Origin: Haloarcula regularis
GTDB lineage: Archaea > Halobacteriota > Halobacteria > Halobacteriales > Haloarculaceae
Assembly: GCF_029338315.1 (NCBI RefSeq)
Contig: NZ_CP119794.1
Location: 1,736,001-1,800,000, forward strand
DNA: 64,000 nucleotides
Direction of reading: 5' to 3'
Shown one piece after another: positions 1-10,809 of the stretch. Under the pieces are notes generated by a model. It made no database searches. It was not told the origin of the DNA and saw only the letters and a list, made by a program, of their open reading frames with translations. Numbering within the stretch: position 1 is the first letter of the stretch; each line of letters starts with the position of its first letter. The translations under genes and the position numbers were made by a program.

Positions 1-1
1 A

Positions 2-3000
2 CCGGGAGAGACGGCCGACATCACTATCGAGTACGCGCCCAGCGAGATCGGGACAGATTCGGCTTCGTTGACGCTCTCGACTAACAATCCGTTCGGGTCA
101 TCCCGAAGTGTCAGGGTCGCTGGAACGGCTACTGGTCCGAAAGTCAGTCTCTCGGTTGCCTCCGGGGACACGGTCACGTTCGGCGACGTCGCAGTCCAGC
201 AGACGGCGACGCGGAGTGTCGTCGTCTCGAACGACGGAACGGAATCACTGTCGATCAACTCGATCTCGGCAAGTGGGGACTTCAGTGTCGTTAGTAACGT
301 CCCGGACAGTCTCGCTCCAGATGCCTCGACGGTGGTCGATATCGAAGCAAAGCCGACCTCAGCAGGCACGCAGACCGGAACGCTGAGTGTCGATACGAGT
401 GCCACGCAGTCGGCTGTGACCCGTGACCTCAGCGTGACGGGGAAAGAAGCCCAGATCTCGCTTTCGACAGCGAATATCGACTTCGAGGAAGTGCCGGCAG
501 GTGCGTCGGACGTCGAACCACTCACGATCTCGAACGACGCGACGGGCAGTACTGCAACTGACCTCACAGTCGATGTTGGGTCGTTCAGTGACTCGTCGCC
601 GTTCAGCGTCCAGCAGTCCGGTGAATCGCTGACGATCGAACCAGGGGAGTCCGAGACAATCAACGTCGTGTACGCACCGACGAGTGAGACGTCTTCCTCG
701 TCCTCGTTCGACCTGAGCACGAACGATTACGACGACCAGACGGAACCTGTCGGCGTTTCGGGAACCGGCGTCGCTCCGGCGTTCGTCGTCACTGACGCCT
801 CGCCGATCTCGTTCGGCCCGATCGCGCAGTCGGACACCCAGACCAAGACGCTGACTCTCGAGAACAAAGGGAGTGCGACGCTGACGAACTTCCGAGTCGC
901 CGGTGTCGGTTCCGACTACTCCGTGCAGGAGTGCCAGCGTCGATAGATCCCGGCCAGACAGCGACGTTCCAGGTGACGTTCAGTCCAGACAATCTTGGAA
1001 CTGCAACTTCCGATCTAACGCTCGCCGCGGACTCCAGTGGAACGACCGTGGGGGCAAACACGGTACTCGAGGGGACCGCAGAGGGCGAAGCCGTCGACAT
1101 TGACACCACGGAGCGTGACTTCGGCTTCGTCAACGTGAACGGTGGTACCGCAGAGCGGACGGTCACCGTCTCGAACACGGGACCGAGTGGAACGACACTG
1201 AGCATCTCGGACGTATCGCTGTCCGGACCGGGCTCAGGTGCCTACGAAGTCACCAGTCAGCCAACCAGCGTCGATGGTGGTCAGAGCGAGACGATCACCG
1301 TGGAATTCGACCCGAGTGCAACCGGTCGTAAGTCCGCAACGCTGGACGTTGCCACGAGTGACGGCACTGTGCACGTGCCACTCTCAGGGAGCGGCACTGG
1401 CCCGGACGCACAGTTCGAGACCGGGACGGTCGACTTCGGTGACGTCGTCTACGATCAGACGAGTCAGGAGAGCGTCCGCGTCACGAACGCTGGTGGTGTG
1501 CCGCTGTCGGTCTCCGACGTGAGCATCAGTGGGACGGACGCTGGACAGTTCAGTCTCGCAACCGATCCGGGCTCGTTCACGCTTGCCCCTGGCCAGTCGA
1601 AGAAACTCTCAGTTGCTGCCACGCCGTCGTCGACTGATGGACTGAGCGCATCGCTCGACCTGGCCACGAACGAGAGCGGTGGTTCGCCATCGGCCTCGCT
1701 CGAGGCAACCGGTATCAAACCAACAGTGAGTGAGAGTCCGGATGACGGGAGTACGCTCTCGTTCAGTGATACGCCGGTCGGGAGCGCCTCCCAGAAAACG
1801 GTGACTGTCACGAACACGGGGAGCGCACAGCTGGTCATCGGCGCCCCGTCGATTACCGGCGCCGATGCAAGCGTCTACAGTGTCGGAAAGGACGACGAGA
1901 CGCGCCTCAGTGCTGACGAGTCCGAGACGTTCCTGATCAGCTTCAGTCCTGAGCAGGCAACGACCTACAGTGATGCGGAACTGACGTTCGGGAACATCAA
2001 CTCACCCGACACGGATACGCTGACCTATTCACTCGACGGAACGGGAACGGAATCCAAAGCAACCCTCGGACAGCCGTCGACTGAGTTCGGACAGGTTCCG
2101 ACCGGATCGTCGCAGTCGACGTCACTGACGCTCAGTAACGAGGGTGGCGACACGCTCGACGTCAGTAGTGTCTCGATCACCGGGACTGATTCGACGGCCT
2201 TCAGCGTGTCGGGAATCGACAGTTCGACCTCCATCTCGGACGGGAGCTCACAGTCGTTCACCGTCACGGCGACACCACAGCTCCGCGGGAGCAATGCCGC
2301 ACTACTCGAGATCAAGACGGAAAGTGGTGATACCGTCACGTCGTCGCTGAGCGCGCTCGGGACCGAACCGGCGCTCGACGTCTCCAAGGGTTCGCTGACG
2401 TTCAGTGATACCCGACTCGGTGACTCGGCGACGAAGAGTGTCACGGTCACGAACACCGGCAACGTCCCACTCAGCGTGAGTGACCTGAGTCTGTCCGGGA
2501 CTGATGCCGGCCAGTTCAGCCTCGCACAGAGTTCGCTGACCGTGCCCGCGAAGGCGACGCGGACTGTCGACGTGACGTACAGTCCGGCGACGGATCAGAC
2601 TAGTGATGCGAAACAGCGCAATGGGCAGACTGCCAAACTGAGCATTACCACGAATGCGAGCGACAAGACCGTCTCAGTCACTGGGACGCCCGTGACGCCG
2701 GTGCTGAAAACGGGTGTCGACTCGCTCCAGTATGGGACTGTCGGAGTCGACGAGACCGTGACCCGGACGTTCACGATTCGGAACGATATCTCCGGCACGG
2801 CTGATCTGACAATCGAAAGCCTCGCCATTCGTGGCGCCGACGAGGGCGCGTACTCGATCCAAAGCAACCCAACCGGGAACACGCTCTCGGCGGGTGAGTC
2901 GCAGACGGTTACCGTCGAGTTCACCCCGCGGTCGACTGGGGCAAAGTTCGCCACGCTGAATCTGATTACCGACGACCCCGAGAGGACGCCCGGACGATCT

Positions 3001-4775
3001 TCCTCTCGAACAAGAAGACGGTCGTCAAGGTCAGCTACGGGAGTGTCACGCTCGATTACACCGATGCAGTGGTCGGTGCACAGCCGGAGATGAACGTCAC
3101 GCGTGGCCGTGACGTGAACGCGAGTATCCGGAAGTACCAGTTCGTGACGTCTGGAGACACCTCGGCAGGAGACTTCCAGTCCAAGCTGGACGACAGTGAG
3201 ACGTCGTTCAACAGCGGCGTGCGGTCGGAAAAAGCCGAGGTCTTCCGGTACATCGACGCGACCGAAACCTCCGATCAGTTCAAGAACGCCACGATGACGT
3301 TCGGCGTGAGCAAAGCCGCACTCGCGGCGGCAGACCAGAGCCGGAAGGACGTCGTGCTGTACCACTACGACAGCGACCAGAGCCGATACGAGGAACTCGA
3401 GACCACGCTCGTCGGCGAGACGAGGACGAAGTTCATCTTCGCCGCAACGGCGACTGAGTTCTCCGAGTTCGCGATCAGTGCGAAAAAGGGCCCGAGCTTC
3501 GACGTCAAGAATGCACGCCTGGATACCACCAGTATCGAGACGGGTGATTCCGTCGAGGCGGCAATCGATGTCACCAACATCGGCGGGACCACTGGCTCAC
3601 AGACCATCAACCTCGATGTCGATGGGACTGAGCAAGCGTCGAAGACGCTGACGTTGAGTAGTGGTGAAACCAAGACCGTCAGATTCGAGCTCACGTTTAC
3701 TAGCGCTGGAGACTACCAGATCGACATCGAGGATCTGAATGCAGGAACTGTGAGCGTCACGTCCAGTGGCGGTGACGGCGGTGGCGGTGGCGGCGGCGGG
3801 GTTGTCAGCAGTACTGGCACGTTGAAGAAAATCGCAACGATAACCACCCCCGGTGGCACGGCCACGGTGACTGTGCCTTCCGTTGCGGCCCAGCAATCCG
3901 TCGTGATGGACGTTATCGACCAGTCCAAGACGGAGAAAGGAGCATCTGTCAGCAAAGTCCAGTTCACGAGCCAGACGGATGCTCAGGACGTCAAACTGCG
4001 CGTTAGTCAGGCAGACAAGCCTGACGACACGACGCCGGAAGTCGACAGGACCCGGAACACCTTCCGTTACGTCAACGTCGACCTGCAGAACGTCGGCAAC
4101 TCGGACACGACGCCGGGCCAGTTCACCTTCACGGTCTCGGAAGAACGCCGTAACGCGGTGGGTGCCGCTCCCGAGGACGTCGTGATGTACCGGTACGACG
4201 GGAACTCCTGGGACGCCATCGAAACGACGCACCTCGGTGGCGAGAAGTACCGTGCCGATACGCCCGGATTCTCCTGGTTCGCCATCGGGACGGCAGAGCC
4301 GGCCATCTCGGTGACCGACGCCTCGCTGGGCGCCACGTCCGTCCAGAGCGGTGATGCGACGGACGTCACGGCCCAGCTCCAGAACAACGGCGAGCGGTCG
4401 GGCGACATCACCCTCGAGTTGACCGTCGATGGCGATGTCGTCGAGAGCCGCACCGTCTCGGTCGATGCCGACTCCACGACGTCGGAGACGTTCTCGCTGA
4501 CGCTGGATAGCACAGGCGAGTACGACATCGCGGTCAATGGCACGTCTGCCGGCACGCTCGCGGTGACCGAACAGACGTCGACGCCGGCTGACGGAGAGAC
4601 GGAGACGGAGACGGACAGCCCTGCGACGGACACGCAGACAGAGACCGAAGGCCCAGGTCAAGGCGACGGCCAAGGACAGGGCCAGGGGCCCGGCATCCCG
4701 CTGATCGGCGTGGGAATCGTGGTGATCCTGGCCGTCATCGCAGCGCTCGCGTACACCTACCGCGACCGTCTGTGA
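2..4775 (+). CDS. Giant cell-surface protein with choice-of-anchor-D-type repeats (5' partial, two frameshifts)
   Basis: The frame is open from the left edge, so the N-terminus lies outside. About nine Ig-like repeats of roughly 100 residues are visible, each with a D/S-F-G/S-x-V-x-x-G start and a V-T-N-T-G-x-x-x-L-x-V-S core, as in choice-of-anchor D domains. They are followed by two PGF-pre-PGF-like domains (the second ending TPGFSWFAIG), each followed by a CARDB-like Ig domain. A run of eight glycines, a Thr/Glu-rich linker and a final membrane helix (GIPLIGVGIVVILAVIAAL) with a basic RDRL tail complete it. The protein is probably exported and anchored by its C-terminus. The frame shifts near 925-931 and again near 2978-2985, with the repeats continuing in register, so the gene is either freshly broken or mis-sequenced. 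Confidence 0.8.
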
Positions 4776-4779
4776 ACCA

Positions 4780-4800
4780 CCTCGGGGTCAAGCCCCGAGG
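4780..4800. terminator. Hairpin after the surface-protein gene
   Basis: A perfect 8-bp inverted repeat, CCTCGGGG / CCCCGAGG, with a 5-nt loop starts 5 bases after the stop codon at 4775. It could act as a transcript end. Similar CCTCGGGG hairpins also occur at the ends of haloarchaeal IS200/IS605-type elements (from memory), so an IS end is an alternative. The rest of 4801-5048 holds no gene I can support. Confidence 0.45.
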
Positions 4801-5049
4801 CACTCGCCTTGATTATCTGTAGACCTCGCTGACTGCTCGCATCGCTTTTCGCGGTAGTTGTTTCGGATATCCAAGCGGCCATCGGAGGGTTTCGGTAGCA
4901 CTGGCCGAGAACAGACTGGCAAGGAATCGTCAGCCGACAGACCGGAGGACAGCCTCGGGACAGGCCGACCGGTGGCGGCGTTCGTAACCGACAACGAGAT
5001 GCCGACGATGAAATCGTCCACGCCGTTCTCAGTTCCGACACTCCTGGCG

Positions 5050-5061
5050 GAACTTATATTC
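5050..5061 (+). promoter_or_regulatory. TATA-like promoter element of cheF
   Basis: AACTTATATT lies about 45 nt upstream of the cheF ATG in an otherwise GC-rich stretch. It matches an archaeal TATA box and would give a short leader of about 15-20 nt. Confidence 0.45.
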
Positions 5062-5101
5062 ACCACTACCGACAACGACCAGTCGAGAGGCCGGTCACGG
5101 G

Positions 5102-5962
5102 ATGAGCGACACGGAAAAGAAGATCGCCGACACGCAGGGCCAGTACTTACAGGCGGTCTCGCAGGGCCAGCACCTCACGGACGCCGAGTGGCAGAACTGC
5201 CGGCTCATCCTCACCACAGAGCGCATCGCGATGATCGCCGACGGCAAGCGCCAGGTCGCCCTGTCGGACATCGACCGCATCGTCGACCGGTTCGACGTCA
5301 ACCAGCAGAGCGCCGGCGTCGCCGACTACGTCGGCTTCCACGTCGACGAGGACGTCATCCTCGTCTCGGCGGCCGACCACGCGGAGTTCGAGACGGACTT
5401 CTACCGAGCCAGTCTCGACGGCGAGATCATCCTCGTCCAGCACCCCGCCGTGAAAGGCGGCGTCGTCAAGAACGCCCCGTGGACGAAGGGGCGCCTCAAG
5501 ATCACCGACGAGGCCGTGAAACTCGCGATGGCCGACGGCCAGGCCGTCGTCATCGACCGGGCCGACATCGGCGACCTCGACGTCGAGGACAAGGACGTCG
5601 AGGGCGCCGAGCGGACCGTCATCCAGGTCGAACACAGCGAGGAGGGTATCAGCGTCGAGACCCACCTCGCCGGCGAGGAGTTCCACGCCACGGTGCTCCA
5701 GACGATGCTCGAAGAGAGCGCCGAGAAGAACCGGGCCGACATCGACCTCTCGGCGACGGAACAGCGCGTCATCATGGCGCTGCACTCGGGCGTCTCGCCG
5801 TTCGACATCCCGAACTTCGTCGGCATCGACGTCGAACAGACCGAGGAGATATTCGACCGCCTCATCGAACTCGACGTCATCAGCGTGGTCCGCGAGCGGA
5901 CCGAAGTGGACCTGACGACGAAGGGGCGGCGGGTCGCTGGCGAGCGGATGGGTGAGCAGTAG
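5102..5962 (+). CDS. cheF: CheF-family taxis protein (DUF439)
   Basis: This 286-aa acidic protein has no membrane segment or signal peptide. Sequence and length match haloarchaeal CheF, the archaea-specific adaptor known from Halobacterium to link the Che proteins (CheY, CheD, CheC) to the archaellum motor. The N-terminal half is a PH-like beta-rich fold (residues about 20-200: LILTTERIAMIADGKRQ, then GRLKITDEAVKLAM), and the last 70 residues form a winged-helix-like end (TEQRVIMALHSG to LTTKGRRVAGERM). The ATG sits just after GGTCACGG and behind a TATA box. No other che or arl gene lies in the window, so this may be an isolated paralog (CheF2-like). The family call is from memory of the sequence. 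Confidence 0.75.
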   Translation: MSDTEKKIADTQGQYLQAVSQGQHLTDAEWQNCRLILTTERIAMIADGKRQVALSDIDRIVDRFDVNQQSAGVADYVGFHVDEDVILVSAADHAEFETDFYRASLDGEIILVQHPAVKGGVVKNAPWTKGRLKITDEAVKLAMADGQAVVIDRADIGDLDVEDKDVEGAERTVIQVEHSEEGISVETHLAGEEFHATVLQTMLEESAEKNRADIDLSATEQRVIMALHSGVSPFDIPNFVGIDVEQTEEIFDRLIELDVISVVRERTEVDLTTKGRRVAGERMGEQ

Positions 5963-6088
5963 CGAGGGCCTGAGCGCAGCGAAGGGCCTCGAAGCGAGCG
6001 GTGAGCAACGGGAACCGCGAGCAGTAGCGAAGGGTGCAAAAGACGATTGACCAGCAGACTTTTCCAGATCGGTGGTTAATTTAGTTCT

Positions 6089-6241
6089 ATGAGCCTTACT
6101 ACGGATGATTTCAGGAATTTTCTAAACAAAGACCCAGAAGACGATGATAGCGTCTCGCTGGGTGATGCCCTCGCCGAATTGGCTGTCGACGTAGAGACTG
6201 ACTCCGTTGAGGAAGTGCGTGACGTTCGTGAGCGGATATGA
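6089..6241 (+). CDS. Small antitoxin of a VapBC-type pair
   Basis: This 50-aa acidic protein begins MSLTTDDFRNFL and ends VRDVRERI. Its stop overlaps the start of the downstream PIN-domain gene in an ATGA arrangement, the usual coupling for VapB-VapC. No ribbon-helix-helix or AbrB motif is evident, so the DNA-binding part is not recognised; the family is inferred from size, charge and position. The pair lies in a stretch visibly richer in A/T than the flanking genes, which suits an acquired toxin-antitoxin unit. Confidence 0.6.
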   Translation: MSLTTDDFRNFLNKDPEDDDSVSLGDALAELAVDVETDSVEEVRDVRERI

Positions 6242-6627
6242 GGCTTCTTCTCGACACGAATATTCTCGTTGCGGCCGTGACACACGACACGAAACGCTCC
6301 GAAAGAGCCGTCGAGTTGCTTAATACCGCTGATGAGCCGTACGTGTCCGTTCTGAATCTGATGGAGTTACGGAGCGTGCTCAGCAAAAAGAAACAGTTCG
6401 AACGGGAGCGGATAGCGCAAATCGAATCTCGGATTACTTCACGAGCAACGGTGACATTTCCAGATGCATCCGACATGATTTCGGCCAATCAACTCCAGTC
6501 CGAAACTCTTCTCTATCCAATGGATGCACTCATCCTTGCAGCAGCGGACGCAGTCGACGCCACCCTCGTTTCCTTCGACACCGAATTAGTTGAACATGGC
6601 GCGGAACGCCCAGGGAACATTTTCTGA
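6238..6627 (+). CDS. vapC: PIN-domain ribonuclease toxin (VapC type)
   Basis: This 129-aa protein is the normal size for VapC. The PIN acidic residues are visible: MRLLLDTNIL (first Asp), LMELRSVL (Glu), MDALILAAA (Asp) and LVSFDTEL (last Asp). VapC toxins are metal-dependent endoribonucleases, often cleaving tRNA or rRNA, that are held inactive by the partner protein. The start overlaps the stop of the upstream small gene by 4 nt, so translation is probably coupled. The 3' end overlaps the tail of a convergent minus-strand ORF by about 40 nt. Confidence 0.85.
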   Translation: MRLLLDTNILVAAVTHDTKRSERAVELLNTADEPYVSVLNLMELRSVLSKKKQFERERIAQIESRITSRATVTFPDASDMISANQLQSETLLYPMDALILAAADAVDATLVSFDTELVEHGAERPGNIF

Positions 6628-7059
6628 AAGCACAATGTCGGTAGTCCGGTCTACAGGCAGGTCGAGTGTTGATTCTCGACGACTCACTCCCAAATCCATC
6701 CGTGCATTCGAGTCGGTGGTTGGCAGTCGTAGTTTTCCAGCCCCGATGGTCCATAGATAGTCGCCATACAGAGGGCGCGCGAGGCAGATGCAATCGTCAC
6801 GTTCGATGGCGTCATCGGTGACGCTGGCTACCAAACGGTCTGGGCGTAACGCCGCAGAGACCGAGCCCGCTCTGTCCAGTTCGTCTGACTGGAGAAGTAA
6901 CCGCCTACCCCGCAAAACCAGCCCCTGCAGCGCGTGCTCGTCGGCGATTCGGGCAAACTGAAGCGATCCGGACGAACGTCCAGTCAGGGTGGGATATCGT
7001 AACACGGTATACGAACGATCACCATACATGTCGGCCAGAAACACTGTTAAGGCCGGCAT
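6586..7059 (-). CDS. Hypothetical protein, divergent from glmU
   Basis: A 157-aa reading frame with balanced composition (MPALTVFLADMYGDRSY at the start, VPWAFRAMFN at the end) lies antiparallel to glmU and shares its short upstream region. An internal ATG at 7029 (MYGDRSYTVL) is an alternative start and would suit a leaderless transcript. It contains a single Cys pair (DDCICLARPLYGDYLW) and no membrane helix. I recognise no family. It fills what would otherwise be a 460-bp gap, and its residue usage is unlike a random shadow frame, but it overlaps the end of the vapC gene, so it may be a remnant. Confidence 0.45.
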   Translation of the reverse strand: MPALTVFLADMYGDRSYTVLRYPTLTGRSSGSLQFARIADEHALQGLVLRGRRLLLQSDELDRAGSVSAALRPDRLVASVTDDAIERDDCICLARPLYGDYLWTIGAGKLRLPTTDSNARMDLGVSRRESTLDLPVDRTTDIVLSENVPWAFRAMFN

Positions 7060-7089
7060 ATTGAAACCCCTTCTCCCACATGTTGGAGT

Positions 7090-8280
7090 ATGCAGATCGA
7101 CACCGCGGTCGTCCTCGCAGCTGGGGAAGGGACCCGGTTGCGCCCGCTGACGCGCAATCGGCCCAAGCCGATGTTGCCGGCGGCTAACCGCCCGATTCTC
7201 GAACACGTCTTCGACGCGCTCGTCGAGGCGGGCATCGAGCGGCTGGTGGCCGTCGTCGGCTTCAAGCGCGACCGGGTCCAGGACCACTTCGGCTCGACGT
7301 ACCGTGGCGTACCGATAACCTACGTCGTCCAGAAGAAACAGCTGGGCAGCGGCCACGCGCTCCTGCAGGCCCGCGAGGTCGTCAACGGGTCGCTGCTGGT
7401 GCTGAACGGCGACCGGCTCATCGACCCAGGGACCGTCGAGGCGGTGGCGAACTCCTTCGCCGAGACCGGCGAGACCAGCATCTCGGTGGTCGAGCGCCGG
7501 GACACCCACCGGTACGGCGCCGTCGAACTCCGTGGCAACGTCATCACCGAGTTCGTCGAGAAACCCCAGAGCGACGACTACCGGCTGATCAACGGCGGCG
7601 TCTACGCCTTCGCCGAGACCATCTTCGACGACATCGAGGCGACGCCGCGCGAGCACGGCGAGCTGGGCCTGACAGACACCATCGAGCGCCTGGTCGACCA
7701 GAACCGCGTCCGGGGCGTGGAGGTCGACGGGATGTGGGTCGACGCGACCTACCCCTGGGACCTGCTCTCGGTCGCCCGCGAGGTGCTAGCCCGCGGTCGC
7801 CTCGTCGAGCGCCGACGGGAGAACCGCATCTGGGTCGACGACTCCGCGACCGTCCACGAGCGCGCGGTGCTCCAGGGCCCCGTCGTCGTCGGCCCCGACT
7901 GCGAGGTCGGCCCCGGTGCTGTAATCGGCCCCAACACCGCGCTGGGGAGCAACGTCACCGTCGGCGCGAACGCCGTCGTCGAGCGCTCGGTGCTCGATGC
8001 CGACACGCGCGTCGACCCGGGGTCGACGCTCATCGACACCGTCACCGGCCAGGGCGTCGACCTCGGCGCGAGCACCGTCGTCCCCGGCGGCCCCGCCGAC
8101 GTCCAGGTCGGGACCGAGGTGTTCGAGGACCAGCGCCTCGGCGCCGTCATCGCCGACCGGGTCAGCGCCCGCGGGAACGTGAGTCTCGACCCCGGCGCGC
8201 TCGTCGGCCCGAACGCCACGCTGCACGCCGGCGTAACCGTGAGTGGGAACGTCCGCGAGAACGCGGAGGTGGTCCGCTGA
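7090..8280 (+). CDS. glmU: Bifunctional sugar-1-phosphate nucleotidyltransferase / acetyltransferase (GlmU-like)
   Basis: The 396-aa protein has an N-terminal nucleotidyltransferase domain (residues 1-230) with the signature [12 protein letters not shown], then KPMLP and the LVLNGDRL metal site. A C-terminal left-handed beta-helix of hexapeptide repeats follows (about 245-396: GPDCEVGPGAVIGPNTALG). This layout matches archaeal UDP-GlcNAc pyrophosphorylase / GlcN-1-P acetyltransferase. Its stop overlaps the start of glmS by one base, so the two form an operon making UDP-GlcNAc for N-glycans and exopolysaccharide. Exact sugar specificity cannot be read from sequence alone. Confidence 0.8.
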   Translation: MQIDTAVVLAAGEGTRLRPLTRNRPKPMLPAANRPILEHVFDALVEAGIERLVAVVGFKRDRVQDHFGSTYRGVPITYVVQKKQLGSGHALLQAREVVNGSLLVLNGDRLIDPGTVEAVANSFAETGETSISVVERRDTHRYGAVELRGNVITEFVEKPQSDDYRLINGGVYAFAETIFDDIEATPREHGELGLTDTIERLVDQNRVRGVEVDGMWVDATYPWDLLSVAREVLARGRLVERRRENRIWVDDSATVHERAVLQGPVVVGPDCEVGPGAVIGPNTALGSNVTVGANAVVERSVLDADTRVDPGSTLIDTVTGQGVDLGASTVVPGGPADVQVGTEVFEDQRLGAVIADRVSARGNVSLDPGALVGPNATLHAGVTVSGNVRENAEVVR

Positions 8281-10074
8281 TGTGTGGCATCATCGGCTGT
8301 GTCGGCCGCGAGGACGCGACGCTGGATACGCTCGTCCACGGCCTCTCGAAACTCGAATACCGGGGCTACGACTCCGCCGGCGTCGCGATCACGAGCGCGG
8401 ACGCCCCCGTCGACATCTGCCGGACCGCCGGCAAGATCGACGACCTCCGCGAGTCCCTGGAGGCCGTCTCGCTGTCGGGGACCGTCGGCGTCGGCCACAC
8501 CCGCTGGAGCACGCACGGGCCGCCGACCGACGAGAACGCCCACCCACACCAGGATTGCCGCGGCGACGTCGCGGTCGTCCACAACGGCATCATCGAGAAC
8601 TACCAGTCGCTCCGTGACCGCCTCGTCGCGGCCGGCCACACGTTCACCTCCGACACCGACACCGAAGTCATCCCCCACCTCGTCGAGGACGCCCTCGACG
8701 ACGGAGCCGACCCCGAGGCCGCGGTCCGCGAGGCCGTCGCCCAGCTCGAGGGGAGTTACGCCGTCGCCGTCGTCGTCGCGGGGACGGAAGCGGTGTTCAC
8801 CGCCCGCCACGACTCGCCGCTCGTCCTCGGCCTGGACGGGGACGCGACCTACCTGGGGAGCGACGTCCCCGCCTTCCGCGATTTCACCGATCAGGTCGTC
8901 TACCTGGCCGACGGCGAGTTCGCCCGCCTCGACACCGACGGCTGGGTCGTCACCGACAGCGACGGGGACCCCGTCGAGAAAGAGGTTAACACCGTCGAGT
9001 GGGACGCCGAGGAGACCGGCAAGAGCGGCTACGACCACTTCATGCTCAAGGAGATTCACGAGCAACCGCGCGCCCTGCGCCAGTGTCTGCGCGGCCGCGT
9101 CGACGAGATGGCCGCCAGCGTCGACATCGGCGATCTGGGCGACCTCTCGCCGACGGGCATCCAGTTCGTCGCCTGTGGCACCTCGTATCACGCCGCGCTC
9201 CACGGCGCGCAGCTGTTCAGAGAGAGCGGCATCCCCGCCCAGGCGTTCCTCGCCAGCGAGTACGCCACGGCGCCCGCCCATCGGCGACGCGCTCGTCGTC
9301 GGCGTCACCCAGAGCGGCGAGACGGCCGACACCCTCTCGGCGCTCCGGGAGGCCCGTCGCCGGGGGGCGCGGACGATGGCCGTCACGAACGTCGTCGGGT
9401 CGACGGCCGCCCGCGAGTGCGACCACGCGTTCTACATCCGCGCCGGCCCCGAAATCGGCGTCGCCGCGACCAAGACCTTCGCCTCGCAACTGGCCGCGCT
9501 CAACCTGCTAGCGCTCGGGATGACCAGCTGTCCCGACGCTCGCGAGGTCATCGCGGCCCTGCGAGACCTGCCGAGCAACGTCCAGCAGGTCCTCGACGAG
9601 TCGGCCGCCGCCGAGGTGGCCGAACTCTACGAGGACGCGAACGCGTACTTCTTCATCGGCCGCGGCTACCAGCACCCCGTCGCACTCGAGGGGGCGCTAA
9701 AGATGAAGGAGATCACCTACAAGCACGCCGAAGGTTTCGCCGCCGGCGAGCTGAAACACGGCCCGCTCGCGCTCGTGACCCAGCACACGCCCGTCTTCGC
9801 CATCGTCACCGGCGACGACGAGCGCGCCCGCAAGACCGTGGGCAACGTCAAGGAGGTCGAGGCCCGCGACGCGCCGGTCGTGGCCATCTCCGACGGCCAG
9901 AGCGACGTGGACCGCTACGCCGACCACGTGCTCGAACTCCCCGAGACTCACCCGCGCGCGGCGGCCATCCTGGCGAACATCCACCTGCAGCTGGTGTCCT
10001 ATCACGTCGCCGCTCGACTGGGCCGGAACATCGACAAGCCGCGCAACCTCGCGAAGAGCGTGACCGTCGAGTAG
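8280..10074 (+). CDS. glmS: Glutamine-fructose-6-phosphate aminotransferase (frameshifted)
   Basis: GlmS makes glucosamine-6-phosphate from fructose-6-phosphate and glutamine. The ATG overlaps the glmU stop (TGATG) and exposes the catalytic Cys as residue 2 (MCGIIGCVG). The N-terminal glutaminase carries EYRGYDSAG and HTRWSTHG; two SIS domains follow (GVTQSGETADTLSA, then the second with YKHAEGFAAGELKHGP), and the C-terminus ends KSVTVE as expected. One extra base in the C-rich run near 9272-9279 shifts the frame between EYATAP and IGDALVV. Both halves are otherwise full length and conserved, so a sequencing error is more likely than a true loss of this central enzyme. Confidence 0.9.
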
Positions 10075-10123
10075 TCGGGGCGAGTCGGGTCTCGCGTCGT
10101 TCCCTCAGGTTCCGAGTGGTACC

Positions 10124-10660
10124 TCAGACCCCGACGTCGTATGTCAGTTCGACCATCCCATTCTCGTACGTCGTCGTCTCCTGGTGCTGGAGTAGCGTCT
10201 TTTCTCCGCCGTCGAAGAGTCGAATCCCGTCGCCCAGGAGCACCGGCGCCAGCGTCAGTCTGAGTCGGTCGATCTGCCCGAGCCTGAGGAACGTCTGGGC
10301 GAGCTGTGCACCGCCGACCAGCCAGACGTGGTCGTACCGGCGCGTGAGGTCGGCGGCGAGTTCGGCGAGGTCCCCCTCGACCAGTTCGACGGCGTCAGTC
10401 GCCAGCGGCAGGTCGCGGCTGGTGACGACGGAGGTCGGCCGGTCGTCGTAAGGCCAGTCACCGAAGTCCAGGACCTGCTCGTAGGTGGTCGCGCCCAACA
10501 CGAGGCAGTCGACCGTCTCGTAGAACGCCTCGTACCCCCGGCTCACGTCGCTGTCGGCGTCGGGCTGGAAGTCATCGAGCCACGCGACGCCACCGTCCGG
10601 TGTCGCGATGTACCCGTCGACGCTGGTCGCGATGTAGAGGGTGAGTCGGCCATCGGGCAT
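10124..10660 (-). CDS. Dihydrofolate reductase family / RibD C-terminal-domain protein
   Basis: The 178-aa protein (start MPDGRLTLYIATSVDGY) matches the RibD_C/DHFR-like fold: an early SxDGYIA motif, LVLGATTYEQV, a VVTSRDLP strand and the NADPH-binding turn VWLVGGAQLAQTFL near residue 120. Members reduce pteridine- or riboflavin-like substrates, but this small haloarchaeal subgroup has no assigned reaction. A longer in-frame extension upstream starts with Arg-rich sequence and was not chosen. It lies convergent with glmS. Confidence 0.75.
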   Translation of the reverse strand: MPDGRLTLYIATSVDGYIATPDGGVAWLDDFQPDADSDVSRGYEAFYETVDCLVLGATTYEQVLDFGDWPYDDRPTSVVTSRDLPLATDAVELVEGDLAELAADLTRRYDHVWLVGGAQLAQTFLRLGQIDRLRLTLAPVLLGDGIRLFDGGEKTLLQHQETTTYENGMVELTYDVGV

Positions 10661-10809
10661 ACCCGCTATGTCGCGCTCAGCACAGATACTGCGTTCGCTC
10701 GGGGCGACTGCCACCGGAGCTCGGCGTGGGCGCCGGGCAGCGGACGAGACTCACTACCTCTCGAATCGGGACCGCACGGTTTTGTCAGTGGAGGATAAAT
10801 TGGGATAGC

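Noticed and set aside
4780-4880. End of an IS200/IS605 element
   Set aside because: The hairpin fits, but no transposase or TnpB coding sequence is present, so I kept it as a possible terminator only.
7734-10451. Plus-strand frame of about 900 codons over glmU and glmS
   Set aside because: Only its middle part is real, being the glmS N-terminus; the rest is an Arg/Pro-rich shadow of glmU and of the second glmS half.
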